Shown: positions 50,573 through 59,081 of the stretch, piece by piece
How positions within the stretch are numbered: position 1 is the stretch's first letter
Layout of the letters: every line of letters begins with the position of its first letter
Source: Bacteroidales bacterium
Lineage (GTDB): Bacteria > Bacteroidota > Bacteroidia > Bacteroidales > P3
DNA: 64,000 nt
Assembly: GCA_017616895.1 (NCBI GenBank)
Contig: JAFZXE010000002.1
Coordinates: forward strand, 41,159 to 105,158
Direction: 5' to 3'
The notes under the pieces: generated by a model
Seen by the model: only the letters and a program-made list of their open reading frames with translations
What the model was told of the DNA's origin: nothing
The model's database searches: none
Made by a program: the position numbers and the translations under genes

Positions 50573-53500
50573 CTATCTCACCACCACTTTCTGCGGTTGA
50601 CGGTTGGCGATTTTCACCATATAGACGCCTGCGGCGTTCACGTGGATAGGTGTTTCTATACGGCCTTTGTGGATTATGCGACCCATTACATCGTAGATAA
50701 GGGCGTCAGTGTTTTCCGGGGCTTCAATTACAATCTCACTACCGCGAGAGTAGATTCTAACGTCTTCATCGGCGATGTCGTCGATACCTTGTCCGTTTTC
50801 TTCAATGGTCAGGTGCAAGGTAACTGTGCTGTCGCATCCGTGCTCGGTGACGGTCTCAAAGGTGTAGTCGCCGCTCTCGGTATATACGTTGCCGTTCCAG
50901 ACATACTCGCCATATCCCGTAGCCGTCTCTTCCGACTGTGCGTTGTCGTACTGCTGCACATCAACCGACACCATCGAGTAGCATCCAGCATCGTTGTATC
51001 CTATCACCGTGTAGTTGCCAGCTGAGCTGGTCTGATATGTAGCGTTGGTTGTGCCGTCAAACCACATATAGCTTGTGCCGCCGTTGGCCGTCAGCGCTGT
51101 GGTCTCACCAGGACAGAGCTCCGTATCGCCAGTGATGGTGATTGTAGGATTGGGCGACACCGTTACCGTCACGCTGGCCGAACCCGTGCAACCTGCAGCC
51201 GTCGTGCCTGTGACGTTATATACTCCGAAGGCATTAATCGTTACAGAAGGCGTATTTGTGCCGTTGCTCCAAGTGTAGGTGTCGGCTCCAGATGCAGTAA
51301 GTGTGGTGCTGCCACCTTGACAGAATGAAGTGTTGCCGTTGATAGTGATTGTCGGCATGGGGTTGACGGTCACTACGGCTACTGCCGTGTTGGTGCAGCC
51401 GTTATCGCCGGTTCCTACTACCGAGTAGTTGCCAGACGTGTTAACGTTGATTGCAGCGTTAGACGAGCCGTTTGACCAAAGATAGCTTGTGCCGCCCTGC
51501 GCTGTGAGGATGGAGCTGCCACCTTCGCAGAACGAGGTGTTTCCGCTTATGGTGATTGTGGGCAACGCCTTTACGGTCACCGTCTGTGATGCCGTTCCTG
51601 TACAACCGTTTATGTCGGTAACGGTCACTGTATATGTGCCCGCATTGCTGACGGTGTTATTCTGCGTTGCGATGCCATTATTCCAAAGATATGACACACC
51701 ACCCGTAGCCACAAGTGTTGTGCTCTCGCCGTCGCAGAACGATGTCCCTCCGCTTATTGTGGCTGTAGGACGAGGATTGACGCTAAGAGTAAGCGTGACA
51801 GTTGAGTCGCATCCAGCGGTTGTGAATCCCGACTGGTCGTATGTTCCTGCGGTTGACAACATGGTGCCGAAGAAGTTGAAAGCTTCTCCTTCGCAAATGG
51901 CTGCCAACACAGGCAAGTTGACATACGATGGTTTGGCGGTAACTGCTATCGATGCCGTATTCGAACACCCCGAAGCATTGGTGCCCGTTACAGTGTATGT
52001 GCCAGGTGTTGAGACAGTAATACTACCACCCGTGATGCCATTGCCCCATGTGTATGTCTCGCCGCCTGTAGCGTTAAGCGATGTGCTAGAACCTTGACAA
52101 AATGTGTTGTCACCATTGATGGCAATTGTTGGAAGAGCTTCGACGTTAACCGTTACACCAGCCGATCCGCTGCAGCCGTCTGCAGTGCTACCCATCACCG
52201 TGTAAGTACCAGCTTCCGACACTGTGATTGACGGCGTTGTTGCACCGTTGTTCCACAAGTAGCTGTCGGCGCCCGATGCCGTCAGCGTGGTGCTATTGCC
52301 CGAGCAAATAGCAGTTGTGCCAGTTATTGTGGGAGCAGTAAACACCGAAACAGTAACATCCTGAGTAGATGTGCAGCCATAACTGTTGCGGAAGGTGCAG
52401 GTATATGTGCCGGCAGTGCTAGTGGTCAGCGTGGGTGTGGTCGCTCCAGTTGACCAAGTGTAGCTGTTGGCGCCCGAGGCGGTAAGCGTGGTGCTGTTGC
52501 CTGAACAAATTGATGTTCTTCCGCTGATGGAGCCGACAGGTAAAGGATTAACGGTCAAGGTCACACTATCTATTGCCGAACATCCATTATCATCAGATAT
52601 AGTCACCGTATATGTACCTCCAACAGTCGTGGTAATGGAAGCCGTACTTTCCCCACTGCTCCATCTATATTCAAAATGTTCCGAATAAGCAGAACTGCCA
52701 AATGCGACATAAGTTACGCTATCTCCTTGGCATATTACCGTTGATGGTATATTAATGGTTGAATTTAGTGTGTTCGAACAAGACAAGGTTGTAAACTCTT
52801 TCCATTCTCCATACCTGGTTAAACCGTTTTTAGAAACAAAAGCTCGATATGAGTATATAGTGCCAGGGACAAGGTTTGCGAGTTCATAGTTAAATGTAGT
52901 ACCTATATTTGCATATACTGTATTATATGATGATGACAAAATTGACTTATATTCAAATCCTTGCACATCGGCTTGTTCCCCCAAAACATAACAGGTACCT
53001 TTTAAAGACACTGTCATAAAACTTACATCTTCCGCCTCGGTGGTTACTACATAGATGGCGTCTCTAAATATAGGGTACCCTCCATTCACATTTGGAGTTA
53101 TATCCATAACAAAAATTTCATCATCAGTATTAAGCAACACAGGCATAGCTGCTGACTTCATTATTGCCTCACTTTTACTTGTCGCTCCAGAACCATTATT
53201 GTTGTTGATAACACAACCTTCCAAATAGTAACAGTTCGTATTATACTGAGATATGGCAAAAGTAGAACCATATAACCTATTAACAACATTTCCTATATTA
53301 TAACAATTGGTGACTCTCATACTGGTACTAGAAGTATTAGTACCGTAGATTCCAAATGAGCCTCTGGTCGAAGATATATCACCCGTATTATAGCAATTTA
53401 TAACACTATCCGTAAGGTACTGACCGAAACCAACTATTCCTCCAGCATAATCCGTATATGCCGATGATGATGACAAATAACCACTAATCTGCCCGGAATT

Positions 53501-54229
53501 GTAGCATCTCTCAATCTTATTATTTAAATTCATCATGTATCCAACGATACCTCCACCATATGACGTGTTATTACTAGTTGATGAACCACTAGAGATCGTT
53601 CCTGAGTTGTAGCAATTCACGACTATGCATCTGGAGGATTTTCCAATGATTCCACCAGCTGTTGTGGTTCCACTAATGGTACCAGCGTTGTAACAATTGT
53701 TAATAATTGCTTTATCATGATTGTAACCAATAATGCCGCCAGCCTCTACAGCACTACAATTAACAGTACTACCACAATTGTCAATTAGCACTGTGCCATA
53801 TGTTTGAGCAATTATGCCTGAATTTTTTGCGGTTCCTGACGTTGATAAGTTTTTAATTGTTGCCCCATTAATATAATTAAATAGTGCCTTAGTTGTACTA
53901 ATGCCAATTATATGATGACCATCACCGTCAAATGAGCCTTGAAAACTAACGTTTTCGTCTGTTCCTATACCTATCCAAGAAATATTGTTGAGGTCAATGT
54001 CAGTGGTCAGTTTAAAAAATATACCATCATAATTGCTTACTTGACCGTTGACCATTTCCAGAAGCCATGCGAGATTGGCAGCACTTTCAATAAGATATGG
54101 GTCGGCTTCCGTACCACTACCATTGGTCCATTCAACAGCACTACCATCCCATGTGTCAGCAAATGCAGAAGGCATGGCCAACTCCATAAGCAACATGGCT
54201 ACCAATACAATTTGTAATGTCTTTTTCAT
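50573..54229 (-). CDS. Large T9SS-exported surface protein with GLUG repeats and eight Ig-like domains
   Basis: 1218 residues from ATG 54229 (signal MKKTLQIVLVAMLLMELAMPSAFA); ATG 54238 would add three residues. Residues about 85-350 carry GLUG-type repeats (AGGIIGYNHDKAIINNCYNAGTISG, GGIIGKSS ... NCYNSGTISS, GGIVGYMMN). After an FN3-like stretch come eight Ig/PKD-like domains of about 68 residues (TSFCxGxSTTLTASGADSYLWNNGATTPSITV ... GTYTVTGTxxxGC). The C-terminus is a T9SS type A-like domain (VRIYSRGSEIVIEAPE ... GVYMVKIANRQPQKVVVR) lacking the usual YPNP start. Probably an adhesin or surface-layer component. Confidence 0.85.
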   Translation of the reverse strand: MKKTLQIVLVAMLLMELAMPSAFADTWDGSAVEWTNGSGTEADPYLIESAANLAWLLEMVNGQVSNYDGIFFKLTTDIDLNNISWIGIGTDENVSFQGSFDGDGHHIIGISTTKALFNYINGATIKNLSTSGTAKNSGIIAQTYGTVLIDNCGSTVNCSAVEAGGIIGYNHDKAIINNCYNAGTISGTTTAGGIIGKSSRCIVVNCYNSGTISSGSSTSNNTSYGGGIVGYMMNLNNKIERCYNSGQISGYLSSSSAYTDYAGGIVGFGQYLTDSVINCYNTGDISSTRGSFGIYGTNTSSTSMRVTNCYNIGNVVNRLYGSTFAISQYNTNCYYLEGCVINNNNGSGATSKSEAIMKSAAMPVLLNTDDEIFVMDITPNVNGGYPIFRDAIYVVTTEAEDVSFMTVSLKGTCYVLGEQADVQGFEYKSILSSSYNTVYANIGTTFNYELANLVPGTIYSYRAFVSKNGLTRYGEWKEFTTLSCSNTLNSTINIPSTVICQGDSVTYVAFGSSAYSEHFEYRWSSGESTASITTTVGGTYTVTISDDNGCSAIDSVTLTVNPLPVGSISGRTSICSGNSTTLTASGANSYTWSTGATTPTLTTSTAGTYTCTFRNSYGCTSTQDVTVSVFTAPTITGTTAICSGNSTTLTASGADSYLWNNGATTPSITVSEAGTYTVMGSTADGCSGSAGVTVNVEALPTIAINGDNTFCQGSSTSLNATGGETYTWGNGITGGSITVSTPGTYTVTGTNASGCSNTASIAVTAKPSYVNLPVLAAICEGEAFNFFGTMLSTAGTYDQSGFTTAGCDSTVTLTLSVNPRPTATISGGTSFCDGESTTLVATGGVSYLWNNGIATQNNTVSNAGTYTVTVTDINGCTGTASQTVTVKALPTITISGNTSFCEGGSSILTAQGGTSYLWSNGSSNAAINVNTSGNYSVVGTGDNGCTNTAVAVVTVNPMPTITINGNTSFCQGGSTTLTASGADTYTWSNGTNTPSVTINAFGVYNVTGTTAAGCTGSASVTVTVSPNPTITITGDTELCPGETTALTANGGTSYMWFDGTTNATYQTSSAGNYTVIGYNDAGCYSMVSVDVQQYDNAQSEETATGYGEYVWNGNVYTESGDYTFETVTEHGCDSTVTLHLTIEENGQGIDDIADEDVRIYSRGSEIVIEAPENTDALIYDVMGRIIHKGRIETPIHVNAAGVYMVKIANRQPQKVVVR

Positions 54230-54230
54230 A

Positions 54231-54270
54231 ATTATCATAGATTTAGTAAAATTATCATAGATTTAGTAAA
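54231..54270. repeat. 20-bp perfect tandem duplication
   Basis: ATTATCATAGATTTAGTAAA twice in a row (54231-54250, 54251-54270), between the 54255 gene's end and the GLUG protein's start codon. The duplicated unit includes the stop codon of the upstream gene. Confidence 0.9.
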
Positions 54271-54623
54271 CCTTTTATGCAATCAAGACGGCATTGAAGA
54301 ATACCCATTTCTTTCTTTAGAGTTTCATCAAGAAAAATTTTCTCGTTAGAATCCTGTATCACACCTCCAATCATCTTTTCTTGTCCCTTTAGTGTTGCGA
54401 CTAATAATATTGCCATATCAAGTACTCGCCACAAAGGTACATCTTCGCTTTGTCGAGACCATAAACCATCATCAGTTTTTCTCCATACTTTGACCCCTAA
54501 ACAATCATTGTTCCACGTTGCCCTACCAACAGATAGAATTTTTGCGTCACCAGCTTCATCTCGTTTTTCATAATCAAGATACACGATTGGTTTGTGGCTT
54601 AAATCAGTACGAATGTCTTCCAT
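54255..54623 (-). CDS. Hypothetical protein
   Basis: 122 residues, cytosolic, no signal peptide or membrane segment. MEDIRTDLSHKPIVYLDYEKRDEAGDAKILSVGRATWNNDCLGVKVWRK, then a helical C-terminal half (WRVLDMAILLVATLKGQEKMIG; LDETLKKEMGILQCRLDCIKGLL). No family recognised with confidence. It lies between a candidate structured RNA upstream and the GLUG protein downstream on the same strand. Confidence 0.65.
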   Translation of the reverse strand: MEDIRTDLSHKPIVYLDYEKRDEAGDAKILSVGRATWNNDCLGVKVWRKTDDGLWSRQSEDVPLWRVLDMAILLVATLKGQEKMIGGVIQDSNEKIFLDETLKKEMGILQCRLDCIKGLLNL

Positions 54624-54679
54624 ATTGTATTTATTTTATAATGTTCCCAAATCTCCAACGGAATGTTTATAAATGATGT

Positions 54680-54925
54680 AAAAAAGAAAGGCATGAGATT
54701 TATGAACTCATGTCCGTCTTGTTAGAGGTTTTGGCAAATACCTTTGAGGAAACGGGGTCTTTGGAACATATCTCACGCCTGTAGATATGCTGTGGCCTTA
54801 AGACCGCATACATATACGACAAGCGAAAGCATAAATGCTCATCCCTCCTCATGAAACCTTGCCAAATTTCTAACAAAGGACACTATTGCAATGCTTTTCT
54901 CGCATACTTACTTAACTCTCGTAAG
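54680..54925 (-). ncRNA. Candidate structured RNA of about 245 nt
   Basis: In the 648-bp gap 54624-55271. On the minus strand a -7 box TATTTTTG (54939-54932) is followed by a closing stem TTGTTAGA/TCTAACAA with TTTGGCAA/TTGCCAAA (54859-54876 with 54719-54737), then TGAGGA/TCCTCA, an inner stem CATATCT/AGATATG (54767-54789), and finally a hairpin CATGAG/CTCATG with a T-run (54712-54680) like an intrinsic terminator. It could be a free small RNA (a 6S-like long bubble hairpin is one option) or a leader of the 54255 gene, whose ATG lies 57 nt past the terminator. Confidence 0.5.
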
Positions 54926-54951
54926 CGATTGCAAAAATACTAAAATATTTT

Positions 54952-54991
54952 GATTGCGTTATTGCGGGAATGTGGGAATGTGTTAGTTGCT
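54952..54991. repeat. Octamer tandem array, five units
   Basis: 8-mers GATTGCGT, TATTGCGG, GAATGTGG, GAATGTGT, TAGTTGCT, same family as 8081 and, in reverse, 14520. Non-coding, just upstream of the candidate RNA promoter. Confidence 0.75.
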
Positions 54992-55040
54992 TTTATACCC
55001 CCCAGTGCAAGTACACACTTTTAAGCGAAGCGACAAAAGG

Positions 55041-55078
55041 TTTTCGCACCTTTTCGCCATTTTCGCACGTTTTCGCAA
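55041..55078. repeat. TTTTCGC tandem array, four units, period 9 to 10
   Basis: TTTCGC words begin at 55042, 55052, 55061 and 55071. It lies 70 bp before the 33-bp array of the second DUF4143 gene. Role unknown. Confidence 0.7.
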
Positions 55079-55148
55079 TAAAACCCCTTTTAGTGATTTT
55101 CGAGTTTTTCGATGTCTAAAAACAACCCAGTGCAGATTTTTGTTATCG

Positions 55149-55247
55149 TTGCCTATGAATTAGAAAGGTTTTGCCCTATTCTTGCCTATGAATTAGAAAG
55201 ATTTTACCCCATTCTTGCCTATGAATTAGAAAATTTTTATACTTTTA
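55149..55247. repeat. Three 33-bp direct repeats upstream of the second DUF4143 ATPase
   Basis: TTGCCTATGAATTAGAAA occurs identically at 55149, 55182 and 55215, exactly 33 bp apart. The third copy overlaps the promoter region (TTG near -33, -7-like TACTTTTA at 55240-55247). Same period and placement as the array at 49211, although the repeated sequence differs. Confidence 0.9.
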
Positions 55248-55271
55248 CACTCGAAATTACTTCTGCAAATC

Positions 55272-56624
55272 ATGTATAATAGACTATTAATAAATCAGTT
55301 GCGCGAATGGAAGGTGCGAAAAGGTCGTAAGCCGCTGGTTATACGCGGGGCCAGACAGGTTGGCAAGAGTACCCTAGTGCGTGAATTCGGCAAAGAATTT
55401 GACGTTTTCATCGAGGTCAATCTGGAACTATCTGATGATGCCGAGATATTCCGTCGTACCGACGATGTGGAAGAGATTTGGCGTTACCTCTGCCTTCACA
55501 ACCATGTGGTTTCAAATCCCGACAGCGATATGCTCCTCTTCATCGATGAAATACAAGAGGAACCCCTTGCCGTCAACATGCTTCGCTATTTCTACGAAAA
55601 GATGCCGTGGCTACACGTGATAACAGCTGGCAGTCGCCTGCAAAGCCTTATGAAGTCGCATGTTTCGTTTCCTGTTTCCCGTGTGGAATATTTGAACCTG
55701 CGACCCTTTTCGTTTCTCGAATACCTTGCAGCCGTTGAAGGTGACGAATGGACTGCCGCAGTCCGCAACCTGCAGGTTACTCCCGTCATGCACGAGCATC
55801 TTATGCGTCATTTCAACCGCTATGCACTGGTCGGCGGGATGCCCGAGGCTGTGTCGAGTTATGCTTCCAACGGTGACATCGAAAGCCTCTCGCCGATTTA
55901 CAACTCGTTGCTTAAAGGCTATAATGAGGATGTAGAACGCTATGCAAAGAACGAGAATCAGGTCCGCGTCATTCGTCACATTCTCGAAACCGTATGGTTT
56001 TCGGCTGGCGAAATCATCTCGTTCTCAGGGTTTGGCCGAAGCAACTATACCAGCAGCCAGATACACGATGCCATGGACTGCCTTCAACGTGCCTACATAC
56101 TTTCGCTCGACTATCCCGTGACATCGACCGAGGTGCCACCACTCCCGTCCAAACGTCGTTCGCCAAAACTGGCAACCGTTGATATCGGTATTACCAATTT
56201 TGCAGCCGGGATACAGATTGAATACCTCCAAAACAAAGACCTGCTTGACACTTGGCGCGGTCGTGCCGCAGAACAGGTGGTTGCGCAGGAGTTACGTGTT
56301 ATGCTTGACCGACATTTCCGTGACAGCCAATATTTCTGGATTCGTGACAAAAAGGGAGCCACCGCCGAAGTTGACTATATATGGCAGCATGACGCACGTT
56401 TGATACCGATAGAGGTGAAGACTGGCACCAACTCGCATCTGCGGTCGCTGCACAGCTTTGTCAACAACTCGAGTTCCTTTGTTACTGCCGTCAGGGTCTG
56501 GAGCGGCGAATACCTCGTGCAGGATGCATACACCCCAGCCCCCGACAGCAAACCGTATCGCCTTGTGAACCTTCCGTTTTACTACGTCGGCTTACTTGAC
56601 GACATCATACGCCTGAACAGCTGA
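55272..56624 (+). CDS. AAA ATPase with C-terminal DUF4143 (second copy)
   Basis: 450 residues. Walker A GARQVGKSTLV (residues 26-36), Walker B MLLFIDEIQEEP, sensor VITAGSRLQSL. The middle is helical with a winged-helix-like segment; C-terminal DUF4143 with VDYIWQHDARLIPIEVKTG, the D ... ExK pattern of PD-(D/E)XK nuclease-like folds, complete here. Only distantly like the copy at 49327. ATG 55272 is 24 bp after the -7-like box. It stands alone, convergent with uvrA2, and is preceded by a 33-bp triple repeat. Confidence 0.88.
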   Translation: MYNRLLINQLREWKVRKGRKPLVIRGARQVGKSTLVREFGKEFDVFIEVNLELSDDAEIFRRTDDVEEIWRYLCLHNHVVSNPDSDMLLFIDEIQEEPLAVNMLRYFYEKMPWLHVITAGSRLQSLMKSHVSFPVSRVEYLNLRPFSFLEYLAAVEGDEWTAAVRNLQVTPVMHEHLMRHFNRYALVGGMPEAVSSYASNGDIESLSPIYNSLLKGYNEDVERYAKNENQVRVIRHILETVWFSAGEIISFSGFGRSNYTSSQIHDAMDCLQRAYILSLDYPVTSTEVPPLPSKRRSPKLATVDIGITNFAAGIQIEYLQNKDLLDTWRGRAAEQVVAQELRVMLDRHFRDSQYFWIRDKKGATAEVDYIWQHDARLIPIEVKTGTNSHLRSLHSFVNNSSSFVTAVRVWSGEYLVQDAYTPAPDSKPYRLVNLPFYYVGLLDDIIRLNS

Positions 56625-56691
56625 ACGCCGCATATCATCGCCCGTTGTGCTAGGTTTTCCGAATCCGTCGCAATGGGGGGTGATGGGGTTG

Positions 56692-58971
56692 TTACAAGAA
56701 CTTCCTGGTCACCGACCCGTCGCAAGCCATTATGCCTTTCGGCTCTCCGGCGTAGAGAAGGTGTCCGCCGTTGGCTCCGCCGCCGGGGCCGAGCTCGACG
56801 AGGTAGTCGGCGTTCTTCATCACGTCGAGGCTGTGCTCGATAAGTATCAGCGTATTGCCTCGGTCGGTCATCTCGTCGAACAGGGCCATAAGACGTTGGA
56901 TGTCGTCTAGATGCAGGCCGTCGGTGGGTTCGTCGATGATATACAGTTCTCCTTTGCGGTAGAGGTTGTCTGCAAGCTTGATACGTTGCAACTCTCCGCC
57001 GCTCAGCGTGGTCATCGACTGGTTCATGTGCAGGTATCCAAGCCCCACTTTCGACAATGCCTCCAGCTGTGGCTGGAACGGCTGTCCGTCGAAAAACTCC
57101 CTTGCCTCGTCAACACTCATATCCATCACCTCGGCGATAGTCTTCCCGCGGTATTTGTGGCTCAGTGCCTCGTCGTTATATCGGGTTCCGTGACACACCT
57201 CGCACTCTGTCTCGATGGATTCCATAAAGGCCATATCCGACACGATTATCCCCTTGCCGTTGCAAGCAGGGCAGGCACCAGCACTGTTGAAGGAGAAGAG
57301 CTGCATGGATTTGCCGCTGGCTTTGGCGAAGAGTTTTCTTATGGTGTCGGAGATGTTGAGATAGGTGGCGGGAGTGGAGCGGAGGTTGATGCCGATGTTG
57401 TGCTGGCCGATGAAGATGGGAATGATTGTGTGATTGCGTGATTGTGTGAATGTTTGAATGTTTGAGTGTGACAGACTGCTAATAAAATAATCCATCAGTG
57501 AACTTTTGCCCGAACCGGCCACGCCTGCAATAACCGTCATCACTCCTTTCGGAATCTGTAGCGTGAGGTCTTTGAGGTTATGCAGATTAGCACGTTCTAT
57601 CTCGTACCAACCCTGCGGCTTTCGCACTTGCGGCTTGAACTGTGTCTGATGGCGCAGCATACGGCCGGTCGTGGTGTCCGACTTGAGCAGTCCGTCGTAG
57701 TCGCCTTCGTAGGTTATCGTTCCTCCGTGATTTCCCGCACCAGGCCCCATATCCACTATGTGGTCGGCCATCGATATTATCTCTCTATGGTGCTCCACTA
57801 TCAGCACAGTGTTGCCGTGATCGCGCAGGTGGAGCAGCGAACGTTTCAGCCGTGCTATGTCTTGCGGATGCAGTCCTACGCTAGGCTCGTCGAGGACGTA
57901 GGCCATATCGGTCAGCGGCGAGTTGATATATCGTGCAATCTTTATTCGTTGCGCCTCGCCACCGGAGAGCGTGCTGGTACTGCGTCCGAGCGAGAGATAT
58001 CCGAGACCGATATCGACCAATGCCTGTAGCCTTTTTGACAGCTCCCGCTTGATATCGACCGCCAGCGGATGCTCGATGCTCTGTACGTAAGCGAGGGTGT
58101 CGTCGATGGACATCTCCATCACATCGACTAGGCTTTTGCCGTCAATCTTGCAGCTGCGCACCCGCTCGTTGAGACGTGTGCCGCCACAGTCGGGGCAGGT
58201 ACCCATGGTGAGCATGGGGTTTAGCACTGAGGCATGAAGGAGTCCTTCCTCCGAGTTGATGATGCTGCGGTACATGCGGGGAATGAGTCCTTCGTATTTG
58301 GCGCTTTTGGGCCAGTTGGATGGCGGATTCTTGAGTTTAATCTGGGGCGAGTTGAGGAAGAGGTCGAGCTCTTCGGGTGTATAGTCTTTGATTTTCTTGT
58401 CGAGGTCGAAGAGGCCGCTGTAGGCGTAACGTATCCAGCGCCAGCCGCCTTTGCCGAAGGCGATGTAGTGGATAGTGTCTTCGTCGTTGAGCGACTTGTC
58501 GAAATCCACCAGCTTGTGGATGTCCAACTCACGGATTTCACCCAGTCCTGCGCATCGCGGACAACTGCCGCTGGGGTGGTTGAACGAGAAGGTGTCGCTA
58601 TATCCGATAAATGGCTTGCCCACACGGGAAAAGAGCAGTCGCAACAACGCATAGATGTCGGTGTATGTCGCCACCGTCGAGCGGCTGTTGCTGGCAGGCT
58701 TCTTCTGGTCGATGACGATGGTGACGGGCATCTGCTCGATGCGTTCCACCTTCGGACGTCCGTATTTGGGAAGATACTGCTGTACAAAACTGGGGAAGGT
58801 CTCGTTCAGTTCACGTCGGCTTTCGGCTGCGATGGTGTCCAGGCAAAGTGAACTCTTGCCCGACCCTGAGATGCCCGTGAAGACTGTTATTTTATGCTTC
58901 GGTATGCACAGCGACACTTCCTTGAGGTTGTTCTCGCTGGCACGGATGATATTGATATACTCTTCAATCAT
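56692..58971 (-). CDS. UvrA-like ABC ATPase (class II, UvrA2-type), with octamer insertion
   Basis: 759 residues from ATG 58971 (GTG 58980 would add three). Two ABC ATPase halves: Walker A GISGSGKSSL (about 33) and GVAGSGKSSL (about 486); signatures LSGGEAQRIKIA and LSGGELQRIKLA; Walker B YVLDEPSVGLHPQD and YIIDEPTDGLHLDD. Zinc modules CPRCAGLGE, CPDCGGTRL, and CPACNGKG with CEVCHGTR are present. At about 760 residues it lacks the UvrB-binding domain of true UvrA (about 940), so it is a UvrA2-type protein linked to DNA-damage or drug tolerance. Residues 502-517 are encoded by a 6-unit octamer array just after the second Walker A helix. Confidence 0.88.
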   Translation of the reverse strand: MIEEYINIIRASENNLKEVSLCIPKHKITVFTGISGSGKSSLCLDTIAAESRRELNETFPSFVQQYLPKYGRPKVERIEQMPVTIVIDQKKPASNSRSTVATYTDIYALLRLLFSRVGKPFIGYSDTFSFNHPSGSCPRCAGLGEIRELDIHKLVDFDKSLNDEDTIHYIAFGKGGWRWIRYAYSGLFDLDKKIKDYTPEELDLFLNSPQIKLKNPPSNWPKSAKYEGLIPRMYRSIINSEEGLLHASVLNPMLTMGTCPDCGGTRLNERVRSCKIDGKSLVDVMEMSIDDTLAYVQSIEHPLAVDIKRELSKRLQALVDIGLGYLSLGRSTSTLSGGEAQRIKIARYINSPLTDMAYVLDEPSVGLHPQDIARLKRSLLHLRDHGNTVLIVEHHREIISMADHIVDMGPGAGNHGGTITYEGDYDGLLKSDTTTGRMLRHQTQFKPQVRKPQGWYEIERANLHNLKDLTLQIPKGVMTVIAGVAGSGKSSLMDYFISSLSHSNIQTFTQSRNHTIIPIFIGQHNIGINLRSTPATYLNISDTIRKLFAKASGKSMQLFSFNSAGACPACNGKGIIVSDMAFMESIETECEVCHGTRYNDEALSHKYRGKTIAEVMDMSVDEAREFFDGQPFQPQLEALSKVGLGYLHMNQSMTTLSGGELQRIKLADNLYRKGELYIIDEPTDGLHLDDIQRLMALFDEMTDRGNTLILIEHSLDVMKNADYLVELGPGGGANGGHLLYAGEPKGIMACDGSVTRKFL
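57421..57468 (-). repeat. Octamer tandem array inside the UvrA2-like gene, six units
   Basis: On the coding strand: CACTCAAA, CATTCAAA, CATTCACA, CAATCACG, CAATCACA, CAATCATT. 48 bp, 16 codons, frame kept, read as HSNIQTFT then QSRNHTII (residues 502-517). Same orientation and phase as the array in the carboxypeptidase gene. Confidence 0.9.
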
Positions 58972-59021
58972 AACTGACACACTCTGAAAATATTACGCTT
59001 ATGCTGTTTCCCATACACCGT

Positions 59022-59061
59022 GCAAAGTTACGCAACTTATACAATAAAATGGCTATCTTTG
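59022..59061. promoter_or_regulatory. Divergent -7 boxes of the uvrA2-like and fucosidase genes
   Basis: TAACTTTG on the minus strand (59030-59023) serves the UvrA2-like gene; TATCTTTG on the plus strand (59054-59061) serves the fucosidase, 20 bp before ATG 59082. No exact -33 boxes. Confidence 0.65.
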
Positions 59062-59081
59062 CACTCTGATTTCTTCTCGCA

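Noticed and set aside
54624-55271. tRNA or RNase P RNA in the largest gap
   Set aside because: No cloverleaf with TTC/GTTCRA-type arm and no RNase P conserved core seen; only the unassigned structured RNA is supported.
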